This document shows, piece after piece, positions 38,182 through 47,557 of a DNA stretch of 64,000 bases; position 1 is the first letter of the stretch; each line of letters begins with the position of its first letter. The stretch spans positions 339,426-403,425 of the forward strand of contig NZ_JAJKFV010000004.1 of NCBI RefSeq assembly GCF_020966775.1, read 5' to 3'. Below the pieces are notes generated by a model. It was not told the DNA's origin, did no database searches, and saw nothing but the letters and a program-made list of their open reading frames with translations. Made by a program: the position numbers and the translations under genes. This DNA is from Rhodopirellula halodulae (GTDB taxonomy: Bacteria; Planctomycetota; Planctomycetia; Pirellulales; Pirellulaceae).

Positions 38182-39627
38182 TCAGACGGAGCTGCCATCC
38201 TTTGGCAGCGGCAATCGCACCGTTGCAACCGTGCCCACCCCGGGCGTGCTGTCAAAGGTCAGCGATCCACCCAATCGTGTGATCACGTTGCGAGTCAGGA
38301 ACAACCCCAGCCCGATTCCTCGTCCGGGTTCTTTCGTCGTGAAGAATGGATCGCCAGCCCGGTCCATCACTTCACCGGACATCCCCAATCCTTGATCACG
38401 AACCTGCAGCCGCACGGCGTCATGGTCCACGATCGGTTCAACCGCGACACTCTGAGACGACTCGCTCGCATCCAAACCGTTGTGGATGAGGTTTCGAATC
38501 GCCTGAGCCACGGCCTCTTCCGGCAACCAGAGAGGCTGATCCTCCCACGAATCATCGTTTGGGGTTTCGACGATCTCGACTCGGTGAGGGTCACGAATGC
38601 CTTCCAAAGCCGTGTCGATCAGATCCCCCAACGTCGTCCGGTTCCAACGTTGAGCAGCGGTGTCACCGGAAGCGGCTCGCATTCGTGAAAGAATTTGCCG
38701 GCACATCTGCAATTGACCATCGATCAACGACAAGTCTTCGTCGACCGACTTTGGTTTGGGAATGGCTTCCAAGTGCCGCGTCAATTCCCGACAGGCCACA
38801 TCGATCGCCGAGAGCGGCGACGCAAGTTCATGAGCAGCCCCCGCGGCCAACGTGGTCAAGCCTTCCAATCGCATCGCATCGGCTCGTTCCGATTGACTGC
38901 GTCGCAGATCCCGTTCACGCAGACGCAATTGCCGAGAGATCCGAGTGACGAAGTACGTCAACACTGTCGCACAGGTCACAAACGCCAGCAACATGCCGCA
39001 ATCACGCAAATCCAAATTCGCGATCATCCAATCCGGCGACTGCTGCGGGGTGATGGTCAACCCAGCGACCGGCCGCGAATCCACCAGCAACACCACGAAC
39101 CCAAGGATCGCCAATCCGGTCAGTGTCCATGTCAGTGGCGCGGTCAAAATCACGCCACCCACGGCAATGTTGACGAAGTAAAACAAGCTGAACGGGTTGT
39201 CCGCACCGCCGGTCAAATACAGCATCGCGGTCAAGGTGATCAGGTCCATCGCCATCAACACGAAAGCCAACTGCAATGGCGTTTCCAGTTGAACCGTGGC
39301 ATCTGAATCGGCAACCGAAGATCCATCGGGCGAGATCCCGACCGTCCGTTTCTCGACCAACGATCCATGTCCGCTGAGCGATTCATATTCGCGTGTTGAC
39401 TGCGGCTCGCTTTGCCGACGTCGCTCCGTTCGGGCCAGCCACCAACCATAAGCACCATTGGTGATTGCCGTGAAAACCACCAACGCCAACAACGCCCCCA
39501 AAGGCAACAACGTCGGCGTCAGCAGACGCGCGAACAAGATCGTGAAGAGTTGTCCGACGATCGCGAAAGTTCGCAATTGCAACAACCAAGTCGATGACCC
39601 AAGCGGTGCGGGCGCGATCAGCGGCAT
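38182..39627 (-). CDS. RegB/PrrB-type redox sensor histidine kinase
   Basis: ATG 39627 gives 481 residues. The N-terminal half has about six membrane helices. It includes GGADNPF at residues 140-146, matching the GGxxNPF quinone-sensing loop known in RegB. The dimerisation/H-box carries His266 in AAGAAHELASPL, and Cys309 (QMCRQILSRM) sits 43 residues later, corresponding to the redox-active Cys265 of Rhodobacter RegB, 40 residues after its His. The ATPase domain shows N, G1 (DQGLGM) and G2 (GRGIGLGLFL) boxes. The inserted loop near residues 70-115 is not usual. It should phosphorylate the RegA-type regulator encoded downstream. Confidence 0.92.
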   Translation of the reverse strand: MPLIAPAPLGSSTWLLQLRTFAIVGQLFTILFARLLTPTLLPLGALLALVVFTAITNGAYGWWLARTERRRQSEPQSTREYESLSGHGSLVEKRTVGISPDGSSVADSDATVQLETPLQLAFVLMAMDLITLTAMLYLTGGADNPFSLFYFVNIAVGGVILTAPLTWTLTGLAILGFVVLLVDSRPVAGLTITPQQSPDWMIANLDLRDCGMLLAFVTCATVLTYFVTRISRQLRLRERDLRRSQSERADAMRLEGLTTLAAGAAHELASPLSAIDVACRELTRHLEAIPKPKSVDEDLSLIDGQLQMCRQILSRMRAASGDTAAQRWNRTTLGDLIDTALEGIRDPHRVEIVETPNDDSWEDQPLWLPEEAVAQAIRNLIHNGLDASESSQSVAVEPIVDHDAVRLQVRDQGLGMSGEVMDRAGDPFFTTKEPGRGIGLGLFLTRNVITRLGGSLTFDSTPGVGTVATVRLPLPKDGSSV

Positions 39628-39650
39628 AGCGAACTCCGGCCGAACGGGTC

Positions 39651-40400
39651 TCAGTGCGTTTCGCGGCGAGTCAATTCGTCTCGCAGTTTGGCTGCCAACT
39701 CGTATTGCTCTTCTTGCACCGCCGCATCGAGTCGTTCGCGAAGCGTTTGACCGACGGAATACTCGTTGCGGAGCGATTCACGCAGGTCCACCAACCGCAC
39801 GATCAATTCGTCTTCGTCAAAGTGTTCTTCGGCCTCGTGTTTGACGAAGAAAGCACGCAACGTTTCCAGTCCGCGGTTGATGGCTTGGATGGCTTCTTCC
39901 GGTGTGTTCTCTTCCAACTCGCCGAGTGCTTCGGCTTGTGTTCGGTGGAACAAAACAAACGGGCGGTACTGTTCGTGTGACGAAATCCACTCGGGATCTT
40001 CGGACAACTCTTCGCAGAGATCCATCAATCGCAACGTGTGATCGGCGTCCATCACCGCGCGGTGATAGAATTGCAAACGCAGCCAGCAAATCCGGCGATG
40101 ATAGAACTGCATGAATTCGCGATCGATTTCGTTGCAGTCCTCATCGGTCAATTCGTAATCGGGGTTTTCCAGCCGAACCATTTGCAAGTGTTGCAGGTAC
40201 GATTCGCTGCCCTCGATCAGCTCACCGTCGGGACGCCCGGTGGTTTCCAGTTGCAGGACGCCCATGTCGACTCGCATCTGGATGACGTCTCGTTTATCGC
40301 CGCCTTTGATCAGACGGACGTTGAGCGAACTGGGATCAAATTCCCAATTCTGGAGGAGATCGTCGAGATGCCGAGCACGCTTCATGGAGTAAGGTGTCAT
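39651..40400 (-). CDS. UvrB/UvrC-motif protein (planctomycete family)
   Basis: The open frame begins at TTG 40505, but I place the start at the ATG near 40400 (MTPYSMKRARHLDDLLQNW), 249 residues; a second Met five residues on is possible. The N-terminal 60 residues (LNVRLIKGGDKRDVIQMRVDMGVLQLETTGRPDG) are typical of a planctomycete family. The middle is helical with many acidic residues. The last 35 residues (LRERLDAAVQEEQYELAAKLRDELTRRE) form the UVR helical hairpin, a protein-protein contact module also found in McsA and ClpC. There is no nuclease domain. It lies 24 bases from the kinase start and may be co-transcribed with ArfB. Confidence 0.82.
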   Translation of the reverse strand: MTPYSMKRARHLDDLLQNWEFDPSSLNVRLIKGGDKRDVIQMRVDMGVLQLETTGRPDGELIEGSESYLQHLQMVRLENPDYELTDEDCNEIDREFMQFYHRRICWLRLQFYHRAVMDADHTLRLMDLCEELSEDPEWISSHEQYRPFVLFHRTQAEALGELEENTPEEAIQAINRGLETLRAFFVKHEAEEHFDEDELIVRLVDLRESLRNEYSVGQTLRERLDAAVQEEQYELAAKLRDELTRRETH

Positions 40401-40501
40401 TTCGGATGAAGTCAGAAAAGTCCGTGGCGATCCCAGTTCCTGCCATCCATCCTGACTGGGCACCGCTCCCAGTATAACAGGGCCCTCGCTGACGAGAACC
40501 T

Positions 40502-40930
40502 TCAATCGTCCCAGCCTGGTTTGCGGCGTCGACGTTTCTTCTCCGATTGCTGGCGTTTTCCTTCCAATCGGCGTTTCTTACTGCCCAAACTGGGGCGGGT
40601 CGCTTTGCGTTTTTTGGGCGGCAGCCGACAACCCAACAGCATCGAAACCAATCGCTCGCGGACTTCCGACAAATTTCGCGACTGGTCGCGTGTCGCTTCG
40701 CTGTGCAGCACCAACTCGCCTTCTTTGTTGATCCGCGTCCCAAACTGGGTGACGAATCGTTTTCGCCACGAATCGTCGAATCCCGTTTGCGTTTCGGGCT
40801 TCCATCGCAACGTCACCTTGGAATTGACTTTGTTGACGTTCTGTCCGCCAGGCCCGCCGCTGCGTGACGCGGACCAGTTCAATTCGGACTCGGCAATGAC
40901 AAAACGGCTGGTGACGTGCAGATCGGGCAT
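40502..40930 (-). CDS. arfB: Peptidyl-tRNA hydrolase ArfB (YaeJ), ribosome rescue
   Basis: ATG 40930 gives 142 residues, the normal size. The catalytic GGPGGQNVNKV motif is at residues 25-35, with the GGQ that hydrolyses peptidyl-tRNA. The C-terminal 35 residues are very basic (KKRRLEGKRQQSEKKRRRRKPGW type), the tail that enters the empty mRNA channel of stalled ribosomes. There is no codon-recognition domain, which separates it from RF1/RF2. It is a stop-codon-independent rescue factor. Confidence 0.95.
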   Translation of the reverse strand: MPDLHVTSRFVIAESELNWSASRSGGPGGQNVNKVNSKVTLRWKPETQTGFDDSWRKRFVTQFGTRINKEGELVLHSEATRDQSRNLSEVRERLVSMLLGCRLPPKKRKATRPSLGSKKRRLEGKRQQSEKKRRRRKPGWDD

Positions 40931-41054
40931 GGCCTGTGTTTCTACAATGCTTTGTTGACTCGTGCTAGCATCACAACGTGCCGACGAACGCCCGACGTGG
41001 GAACGAGGCTACACCGCTGATGCTGTATTACTGATTTGGATTTTGAGTTCGCTG

Positions 41055-42593
41055 ATGAAATCAAGCCGCTCTCGCGCAACCGTCTTCGCCAATGGCTCGC
41101 TGTCTCGTTTCTTCCCGAAACGAACCGGCCCCGCGTTTTGCATCGCAATCGCGGTCGCGGTGATTGGGATCTCGACCGTCCGAGTCCGCTCGCAAACACC
41201 GACGTCCGGCGACGGCACCGCATCTTTCGCGGCAAGCGAGCAGCCGATGACGCAAAGCGATTGGCCTCGGTTTTTGAATCGAGACTTTTCGGGCGAGGCT
41301 CCATTGACCGATCACGCCCCCGCGTCATTCGCGAGTTTAAATTGGGCGGATGAGCCGACTTGCCAATGGACGCTGCCAGTGGGTGACGGCTACGGCATCG
41401 GGGTGGTTCGCGATAAAGCCTATTTTCATTTCGATGCGATCAACGGCAACGAACGTTTGCGAAAAATCGCGATGGACAATGGACAAACCCTTTGGACGCG
41501 CGAGTATCCGCTGAACTACCGCGATATGTACGGGTACGAGACCGGACCGAGATGCAGCCCGACCATCGCGAAGGTTGGCGACGGGTCCGGCGAAGTCCAC
41601 ATTTTCACCTACGGCGTGGCGGGCGAACTCGCGGCATGGAACTGCGAAACCGGAGAGCCTCTCTGGTCGATCTCGATGAACGAGCGATACGACGTCGTTC
41701 AAAATTTCTTCGGTGTGGGATCGTCTCCGTTGGTGCTCAATCAACTGGTGATTGTGATGGTCGGTGGCAGTCCGACGGAACAACAGAACCTCGCGCCGGG
41801 ACGCCTCGATCGAGCAGTTCCTAATGGCAGTCTGCTGGTGGCGTTGGATCGGCACACCGGCGAAGAGATCTGGAAATGTGGCGATGACCTTGCCAGCTAC
41901 AGCAGCCCCCGAACGATGACGATCGATGGCAAAGACTACCTGCTGATGTTTGCCCGAGATCACTTGTGGTTGATCGATCCCGTCGGCGGCAAATCGCTGG
42001 GCAAGATCTATCACCGCGCGGACATCCTGGAGAGCGTCAACGCGATGGTCCCCGTGGTGAAAGGAAATCGCGTATTGATCAGTGAGTGCTACGACGCGGG
42101 CGCCGCGTACTATGAAATCTCGATCGACGACGGGACCGCCAGCTTTGATCCCGTTTGGGTGGATCCCGTTGGACGACGACGTTCCCAAGCCCTGCGGTCT
42201 CACATGTCCACGCCAGTGCTTCACGAAGGGCACCTGTTTGCCTGCAGCGGCCGCAACGCCCCCGACAGCGATTTCCGATGCATTGAGCTGGACACCGGCA
42301 AGGTCAAATGGTCGGCTTTGGAACGTCGCCGAAGCACCGCCACCTTGATGGGCGATGTGCTGCTGGTGCTGAAAGAAACCGGCCCGCTGCACATCGTTCG
42401 CCCCAACTCGGAACAATACGATGAAATTGCTGTTTGGAACTTGGACCAATCCGCGGGCGATCGGCCTGCGTTGCAATACCCATGCTGGTCCGCACCTGTC
42501 GTCGTCGGCAACCAAATGCTGGTGCGTGGCGACCAAAATGTGATGTGCCTCTCGTTGCCCGGCAATATTCAACCCGGTAGTGAATCAAACTGA
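41055..42593 (+). CDS. Exported PQQ-type beta-propeller protein
   Basis: I take ATG 41055 (512 residues), directly before a basic and hydrophobic N-terminal signal segment; the frame continues upstream to 40962 without typical sequence. The mature part holds repeats with the AxDxxTGxxxW pattern, for example NCETGEPLWSI, DRHTGEEIWKC and ELDTGKVKWSA, typical of the 8-bladed PQQ-like/outer-membrane assembly propeller. The N-terminal WPRFLNRDFSG is the usual WPxFRG start of planctomycete members. PQQ-binding residues are not evident, so a structural or sensory role is as likely as an enzyme. Confidence 0.88.
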   Translation: MKSSRSRATVFANGSLSRFFPKRTGPAFCIAIAVAVIGISTVRVRSQTPTSGDGTASFAASEQPMTQSDWPRFLNRDFSGEAPLTDHAPASFASLNWADEPTCQWTLPVGDGYGIGVVRDKAYFHFDAINGNERLRKIAMDNGQTLWTREYPLNYRDMYGYETGPRCSPTIAKVGDGSGEVHIFTYGVAGELAAWNCETGEPLWSISMNERYDVVQNFFGVGSSPLVLNQLVIVMVGGSPTEQQNLAPGRLDRAVPNGSLLVALDRHTGEEIWKCGDDLASYSSPRTMTIDGKDYLLMFARDHLWLIDPVGGKSLGKIYHRADILESVNAMVPVVKGNRVLISECYDAGAAYYEISIDDGTASFDPVWVDPVGRRRSQALRSHMSTPVLHEGHLFACSGRNAPDSDFRCIELDTGKVKWSALERRRSTATLMGDVLLVLKETGPLHIVRPNSEQYDEIAVWNLDQSAGDRPALQYPCWSAPVVVGNQMLVRGDQNVMCLSLPGNIQPGSESN

Positions 42594-42692
42594 GTTCTAC
42601 TCACCGAACGGGTCGCTTTGCAGCGTCGTAAACTGTGTGCAAGCAAATTTGACCGAGCGACTTCTCACACCTCCTTTGGCCGATCCGTCGAC

Positions 42693-44426
42693 ATGTCCTC
42701 ATCAGAACCAGAATTGTCCAACGATCGGCACGATCCCGTCGGCGGGGTGATTCACGCCTATCAGAAGTACGACCCGGTCGCCTTTCCGCCGCCCAGTCAA
42801 CCGCCGCCGGACTTGGTGTCGCCCGCCTTTGAGCAAGCCTTGATGTACGGCAACTTCGAAGAGTTGACCGAAGAACAGCTCGCCAACGCGGTCAAACTCG
42901 ATCCGAGTCAGATTGCGGGACTCGGTCCCAGCATCGATTTTTTGAAAGCCTTGCTGGAGGATCGCAAGCGGAAAATTCTGGAAACCTACGAAACACACGG
43001 CGTGCAAAAGAAAGCTCGCAAAGCATTTCATCAAGCCGCCAAAAAGGTTCATCCGCCGGCCAAGATGGAAAAGCTCTTCCGCATGGCGATCAATCAAGAG
43101 CAACCGTTCATGATCGAACGTCTGTGGTACCAAGCCGATGGGGACAACGGGGAACTCGCTCGTCGATTGCTCGCCACCGGTTCGGCGATGGAAGACAAAC
43201 ACAACATCGAAGAACTCGCCACGAAGTATGACTTCACCGGCAACGAATCGATGTCGATTCCGAAAGCTCTCGAGATCAAAGAGGAACTCGAAAAGATCGA
43301 CGAGCTTTTGCAGCAACTCGCCGAAGCCGAAAAGACCGCTCAAATCGGTTTGATCGACATGGAGATGCTCAGCGAGTTCGCTCAACCGGGCGACATGGAG
43401 CAACTCGAGGAGATGCGTCGCCAAGTTGAAAACATGATGCGGGAGCAAGCCGAGCGTCAGGGCCTCGAACGAAATCGCGACGGCTCAGGATTTCGACTGA
43501 CACCACAGGCTTACAAGATTTTCCAAGGCAGGCTGCTGGAACAAATCTTCAGCGAACTGGATCCATCTCGAACGGGACGACACGAAGGCGACGTGGTTGG
43601 CGAAGGCGCGGTGGAACTTCAGCAAACCAAACCTTACGAGTTTGGCGATAGCATTGCCAACTTGGATTTGCCGCAAACCATCATCAACGCGTTGCTACGT
43701 CAACCCGACGAGCGCCCCTTGCGTCTGCACAGTGATGACATTGTGGTGCACAAGACTCGCAATCACCCCAAAGCCGCCACGGCGGTGATCATGGACATGA
43801 GCGGATCGATGCGTTACGAGGGCCAATACATCAACGTCAAACGCATGGCATTGGCACTGCAAGGTTTAATCAACAGTGAATACCCCGGTGACTTTTTAAA
43901 GTTCATCGAGATGTACACGTTCGCCAAATTGCGATCGCCGGGCGAGATCATCGAGTGCATGCCGAAACATGTCACGATTCACGATCCTTGGGTTCGTCTG
44001 AAATGTGACATGAGCAACCCGGACATCAGCGAACACGAGATCCATCCGCACTTCACAAACATCCAACACGCGTTGCAGATGGCACGTCAGAACCTCGCCA
44101 ATTGCGACACGCCCAATCGGCAAATTGTGTTGATCACCGACGGGCTGCCGACCGCTCACTTCGAAGGCGAATGGCTGTACATGCTGTATCCACCGGATCC
44201 GCAAACGGAAGCGGCCACAATGCGGGAAGCTCAACTCTGTGCGAAAGAGGGCATCACGATCAACATCTTCTTGATCCCCAGTTGGTCGCAAAGCGAAGAA
44301 GACATCCGGTTCGCCTACCGCATGGCCCAATCGACTCGCGGTCGAGTGTTCTTCACCAGCGGTAAAAACCTGGATCGTTTTGTCTTGTGGGACTACGTCA
44401 ACAACCGCCGCAGCATCATCGCGTAG
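42693..44426 (+). CDS. VWA-domain protein, cytosolic
   Basis: ATG 42693 gives 577 residues. The N-terminal 330 residues are helical and charged, with coiled-coil-like stretches (KALEIKEELEKIDELLQQLAEAEK, MEQLEEMRRQVENMMREQAERQ). The von Willebrand A domain occupies about 360-560 with a complete MIDAS site: DMSGSM, Thr and ITDGLPT (Asp-Gly). There is no signal peptide. VWA proteins of this kind often work with a MoxR AAA+ ATPase in metal insertion or complex assembly, but no MoxR gene is nearby. A perfect octamer repeat starts 18 bases after the stop. Confidence 0.85.
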   Translation: MSSSEPELSNDRHDPVGGVIHAYQKYDPVAFPPPSQPPPDLVSPAFEQALMYGNFEELTEEQLANAVKLDPSQIAGLGPSIDFLKALLEDRKRKILETYETHGVQKKARKAFHQAAKKVHPPAKMEKLFRMAINQEQPFMIERLWYQADGDNGELARRLLATGSAMEDKHNIEELATKYDFTGNESMSIPKALEIKEELEKIDELLQQLAEAEKTAQIGLIDMEMLSEFAQPGDMEQLEEMRRQVENMMREQAERQGLERNRDGSGFRLTPQAYKIFQGRLLEQIFSELDPSRTGRHEGDVVGEGAVELQQTKPYEFGDSIANLDLPQTIINALLRQPDERPLRLHSDDIVVHKTRNHPKAATAVIMDMSGSMRYEGQYINVKRMALALQGLINSEYPGDFLKFIEMYTFAKLRSPGEIIECMPKHVTIHDPWVRLKCDMSNPDISEHEIHPHFTNIQHALQMARQNLANCDTPNRQIVLITDGLPTAHFEGEWLYMLYPPDPQTEAATMREAQLCAKEGITINIFLIPSWSQSEEDIRFAYRMAQSTRGRVFFTSGKNLDRFVLWDYVNNRRSIIA

Positions 44427-44443
44427 GGGAGGAGAGGGGAAAG

Positions 44444-44507
44444 GACCACAGGACCACAGGACCACAGGACCACAGGACCACAGGACCACAGGACCACAGG
44501 ACCACAG
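44444..44507. repeat. Tandem repeat, eight perfect copies of an octamer
   Basis: The unit GACCACAG is repeated eight times without a change from 44444 to 44507, between the VWA gene stop and the YggS-family start. A purine-rich GGGGAGGAGAGGGGAAAG precedes it. No coding role is seen. Confidence 0.95.
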
Positions 44508-44600
44508 TGTGAAAGGTAGCTGAGTTTTGGTACGACACTGGGAAGACATTATTTCAGCCCATCCTTTGCTTCTGCGGCCCTTCCACCTTCCCACTCAACC

Positions 44601-45362
44601 ATGGCAGTTCCAATTTCAAAACAGCAGATGGCTTGTGACGAAGCCACTGCGAAACGTCTGATCGCGGACAACTGGAACTCGGTGCAAGAATCAGTCGCCG
44701 AAGTTGCGAAGCAGTGCGGTCGGGACACCAGTGAAATTCGCGTGGTCGGGGTGACGAAGTACGTCGATGCGGAAATCACCGGCTGGTTGGTCGACGCCGG
44801 GTGCCATGATTTGGGTGAGAATCGACCACAGTTGCTGGAAAGCAAATTTGAAGCGCTTGCTCGCCCCGAAATCCGCTGGCATCAAATTGGCAATTTGCAA
44901 CGCAACAAGGTTCGACGGCTACTTCCTGCCAACCCGATGATCCATGCGATCACCAGCCAACGTTTGCTCGACGCCTTGCACCAAGAATGCACGTTGCAGT
45001 CTCGAAGCATCGAAGGTTTGATCGAAGTCAACATCAGCGAAGAAGAAGCCAAAACGGGATTGCCGGTCAATCAACTCGAGTCCATCTTGCGACACTGGCA
45101 AGATCTGCCGCAACCGAAAACCGGAGGCTTGCAAATTCGCGGGCTGATGGCGATGGCGGGCTGGGGCACCGATCAGGACGCCGCACGCCGACAATTCGCG
45201 AAATTAGCAGAGATTCGCGATCGGATTCAAAACCAGCTTGCGATTGAATTGCCCGAGCTTTCGATGGGCATGAGCGGCGACTACCCCGCTGCGATCGCGG
45301 AAGGTGCGACGCTGATTCGGATCGGAACGCGATTCTTCCAAGGCGTGCTCCCAACCGGCTGA
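44601..45362 (+). CDS. YggS/PROSC-type PLP homeostasis protein
   Basis: ATG 44601 gives 253 residues, about 20 longer than usual at the N-terminus. The single-domain alanine-racemase-like TIM barrel is clear: VVGVTKYVD holds the PLP Lys, followed by LGENRPQ, HQIGNLQRNK and the phosphate-binding SMGMSGDYPAAIAEGATLIRIGTRFF near the end. These cytosolic proteins bind pyridoxal phosphate and balance its supply; no catalytic activity is established. The symbol yggS is used in E. coli. Confidence 0.93.
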   Translation: MAVPISKQQMACDEATAKRLIADNWNSVQESVAEVAKQCGRDTSEIRVVGVTKYVDAEITGWLVDAGCHDLGENRPQLLESKFEALARPEIRWHQIGNLQRNKVRRLLPANPMIHAITSQRLLDALHQECTLQSRSIEGLIEVNISEEEAKTGLPVNQLESILRHWQDLPQPKTGGLQIRGLMAMAGWGTDQDAARRQFAKLAEIRDRIQNQLAIELPELSMGMSGDYPAAIAEGATLIRIGTRFFQGVLPTG

Positions 45363-45396
45363 GAACGCTCAGCCGGATAGCTTGACGCAGGCACAC

Positions 45397-46587
45397 TCAT
45401 TCGCGGTTGAGCGATTCCATCAGGGCTTCGCCAAAGGCTTGCCGCACTTTGGACGCATCCGAATTGGGGAAGTTGGCTCGCTGGACCATCAGCACCATCG
45501 CGACTTGGTTGGCCGGATCAATCCAAGCCTGAGTTCCATGAGCCCCACCGTGGCCGAACGTTCCCGGTGTCACCGCCTTCGTTACACCTTGCGGTTCGCG
45601 GACCACGCAACAACCAATCGCCCAACCGTTGCCCGGCGTGAACCCAGTCACGATGTCGCCGGTGCAAATGATCCGCATTTGCTCGACCGCCGATGTCGAG
45701 AGCAGTTGCTGATCGCCGACGCGTCCTTCGCGAAGGAGCATTTGACAGAACTTCCCGTAGTCATCTGCGGTCGAGAACAGGCCACCGTTGGCAGCGGGAA
45801 AGCGATCGCGGTTCATCGCCGTTCCGCCGGACAAAATCCGAATGGTCGCTTCTTCCAATCGCTTGGGGCCGTCTTGGTCGGCGGGCATCACGCGGTAGGT
45901 TTTCGTCAGTCGTTTCATCTGATCCGCGTTCAAGTAAAACGCCGTGTCCTTCATACCGAGCGGCTTGCAGATGCGTGCTTTCACGAACTGATCAAAGCTC
46001 ATTCCCGAGACCACTTCGACGATTCGTGCGGCGGTGTTGATTCCCGTTTGGCTGTATTTCCACTCGCTCCCTGGTTCGAACATCACCGGCAATTTCGCAT
46101 ACTCCTTCGCGACCGCTTCCAACGTTGGTGCTGTGTAGGCACTTCCACCCGGCAGTTCGCTCATTCCCGATGTGTGCGTCATCAGATGACGGATGGTGAT
46201 CGTGACCGGCGATCCATCTTTCATCTTCAGCTGCTGCATCTCAGGCAAGTACTTTGTGATCGGATCATCGACCGACAACTTGCCTTCGTCCTGCATCATC
46301 AACACACACGCACCGGTGATCGGCTTGGTCATGGATGCGATCCAGAAGATCGTGTCGCGTTGCAGCGGCGTTTCTTTTTCGACATCGGACAAACCGACCA
46401 CGTTGACGTGTTCGACCGAGTCGGGACCGACAACCAGCGTGACCGCGCCCGCGATTTCTTTGTCCTCGACGAATGACTGCATCGCTTGCGAGATCGCGGG
46501 AATCTCGGGCTCCGCCGCTTGGCCATCGCTCCATGTCATCGCCGATGTGACCAAACTCATTGCCAATACACCCTTCATCCAATGCAT
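45397..46587 (-). CDS. Exported serine hydrolase (class C beta-lactamase-like)
   Basis: ATG 46587 gives 396 residues with a signal peptide over 1-24. The nucleophile motif SMTK (Ser85-Lys88) is in place, the second motif is Tyr-Ser-Gln (in WKYSQTG) where beta-lactamases have Tyr-x-Asn, and the third is HGG (FGHGGAHGT) replacing KTG. This combination points to an esterase or peptidase of the EstB / family VIII type rather than an antibiotic-degrading enzyme. The gene stands between convergent yggS and a divergent DUF3859 gene. Confidence 0.88.
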   Translation of the reverse strand: MHWMKGVLAMSLVTSAMTWSDGQAAEPEIPAISQAMQSFVEDKEIAGAVTLVVGPDSVEHVNVVGLSDVEKETPLQRDTIFWIASMTKPITGACVLMMQDEGKLSVDDPITKYLPEMQQLKMKDGSPVTITIRHLMTHTSGMSELPGGSAYTAPTLEAVAKEYAKLPVMFEPGSEWKYSQTGINTAARIVEVVSGMSFDQFVKARICKPLGMKDTAFYLNADQMKRLTKTYRVMPADQDGPKRLEEATIRILSGGTAMNRDRFPAANGGLFSTADDYGKFCQMLLREGRVGDQQLLSTSAVEQMRIICTGDIVTGFTPGNGWAIGCCVVREPQGVTKAVTPGTFGHGGAHGTQAWIDPANQVAMVLMVQRANFPNSDASKVRQAFGEALMESLNRE

Positions 46588-46802
46588 CTTTTCGCCTTCG
46601 TTTTGTTGTTGAATTCCGCCCCATCGTTGCCTCGATCAATCATTCGCGATGGGACGCAGCGAGCATTCTATTCGCCATCGAGGCGGCGTGTTCGCGTCGC
46701 TTGGGCGAGGGATTTTCAGCCTCGACGAATTGTGGCATGGTGTCGTTGTCGGTGGCCGCTCGTGGCGTTCCCGCTTGATTGGAAATTTTGAGAGACAAAT
46801 CG

Positions 46803-47216
46803 TTGGCGAAGAAGAAGCTGGAAGTCCGAATGCGAACCTTTGGAATTCACTCCAAATGGGAAAGTGGCTCCAAAGACTTGCCGCGATTCATTCACAGCAC
46901 CACCACGATCCCCGCTCGCGTTGACATTGAGTTTGGGTTCATCGTCAACATCAAGGGTGCCAAGAACCAAGAGATGTTCTTCTGCATCGACCATCCTGGG
47001 ATCCAAGACGACCGCGGAAAAACGCGGGCTCCGTTTGACGGGAGCGTGTACATCAAAACCAATGACTGGAATTTTTATCTCGGCGACACGATCTGGCTGC
47101 CGCTGGATGACAAGCTCGGACCGTGGAAGATGTGGCTGGAAATCGACGACAACGTGATCGCGGAAAAGACATTCGACGTTGTCCCGGCAGAGGAAGACGA
47201 AGCGTCTTCGACGTAG
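46803..47216 (+). CDS. DUF3859 family protein
   Basis: I choose TTG 46803 (MAKKKLEVRMRTFGI, 137 residues), which matches my memory of homologous N-termini; TTG 46779 and ATG 46830 are alternatives. The whole chain is one beta-rich domain with the conserved IPARVDIEFGFIVNIKGAKN, DHPGI, KTNDWNFYLGDTIW and WKMWLEIDDNVIAEKTF segments. There is no signal peptide. The function of DUF3859 is not known. Confidence 0.82.
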   Translation: MAKKKLEVRMRTFGIHSKWESGSKDLPRFIHSTTTIPARVDIEFGFIVNIKGAKNQEMFFCIDHPGIQDDRGKTRAPFDGSVYIKTNDWNFYLGDTIWLPLDDKLGPWKMWLEIDDNVIAEKTFDVVPAEEDEASST

Positions 47217-47252
47217 CGGCATGGCGCGAGCCATCCGGTCCCGCTCCCCAGA

Positions 47253-47508
47253 GTCGAACAGTTGTCCCCAACTGTTCCGGAACAAACACCAATTCTCCGC
47301 CCAAGTCGCAATCAAGCAAAAGCTCAATCGCAAATCGCCTCGCCAAAGAACGCGAGTCATCCGGTGAGATGAATCGACTTGCGGCATCGGATGGCTTGCG
47401 CCATTCCGCTAAGGTGCAGCAAGCGTTCGCACGGTGGATATTTCACACGCGCGTGACGTTCGAAACAATGGCGACTTCACCACCGAACATTTGAGACAAA
47501 TGTTCTAC
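47253..47508. repeat. Two family D hairpins in a gene-free stretch
   Basis: In the 341-base gap 47217-47557, 47253-47276 has arms AACAGTTG and CAACTGTT with a degenerate GTCG header, and 47486-47508 is inverted with arms AACATTTG and CAAATGTT and a CTAC end (GTAG on the minus strand). The two show the same paired arm change as those at 22 kb. Confidence 0.8.
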
Positions 47509-47557
47509 TATGAAGTTGTCTCTCGAGACCCGCTGGAGAACACGATCCAAGCTGAGA

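Noticed and set aside
40962..41054. Longer N-terminus for the PQQ-like protein
   Set aside because: The extra residues come before the signal segment and look like untranslated leader.
43896..44594. Minus-strand frame with repeated LWSCGPVV
   Set aside because: The repeat is only the translation of the octamer tandem repeat; the rest is antisense to the VWA gene.
45382..46476. 364-residue plus-strand frame
   Set aside because: Antisense to the serine hydrolase, which has its full motif set.
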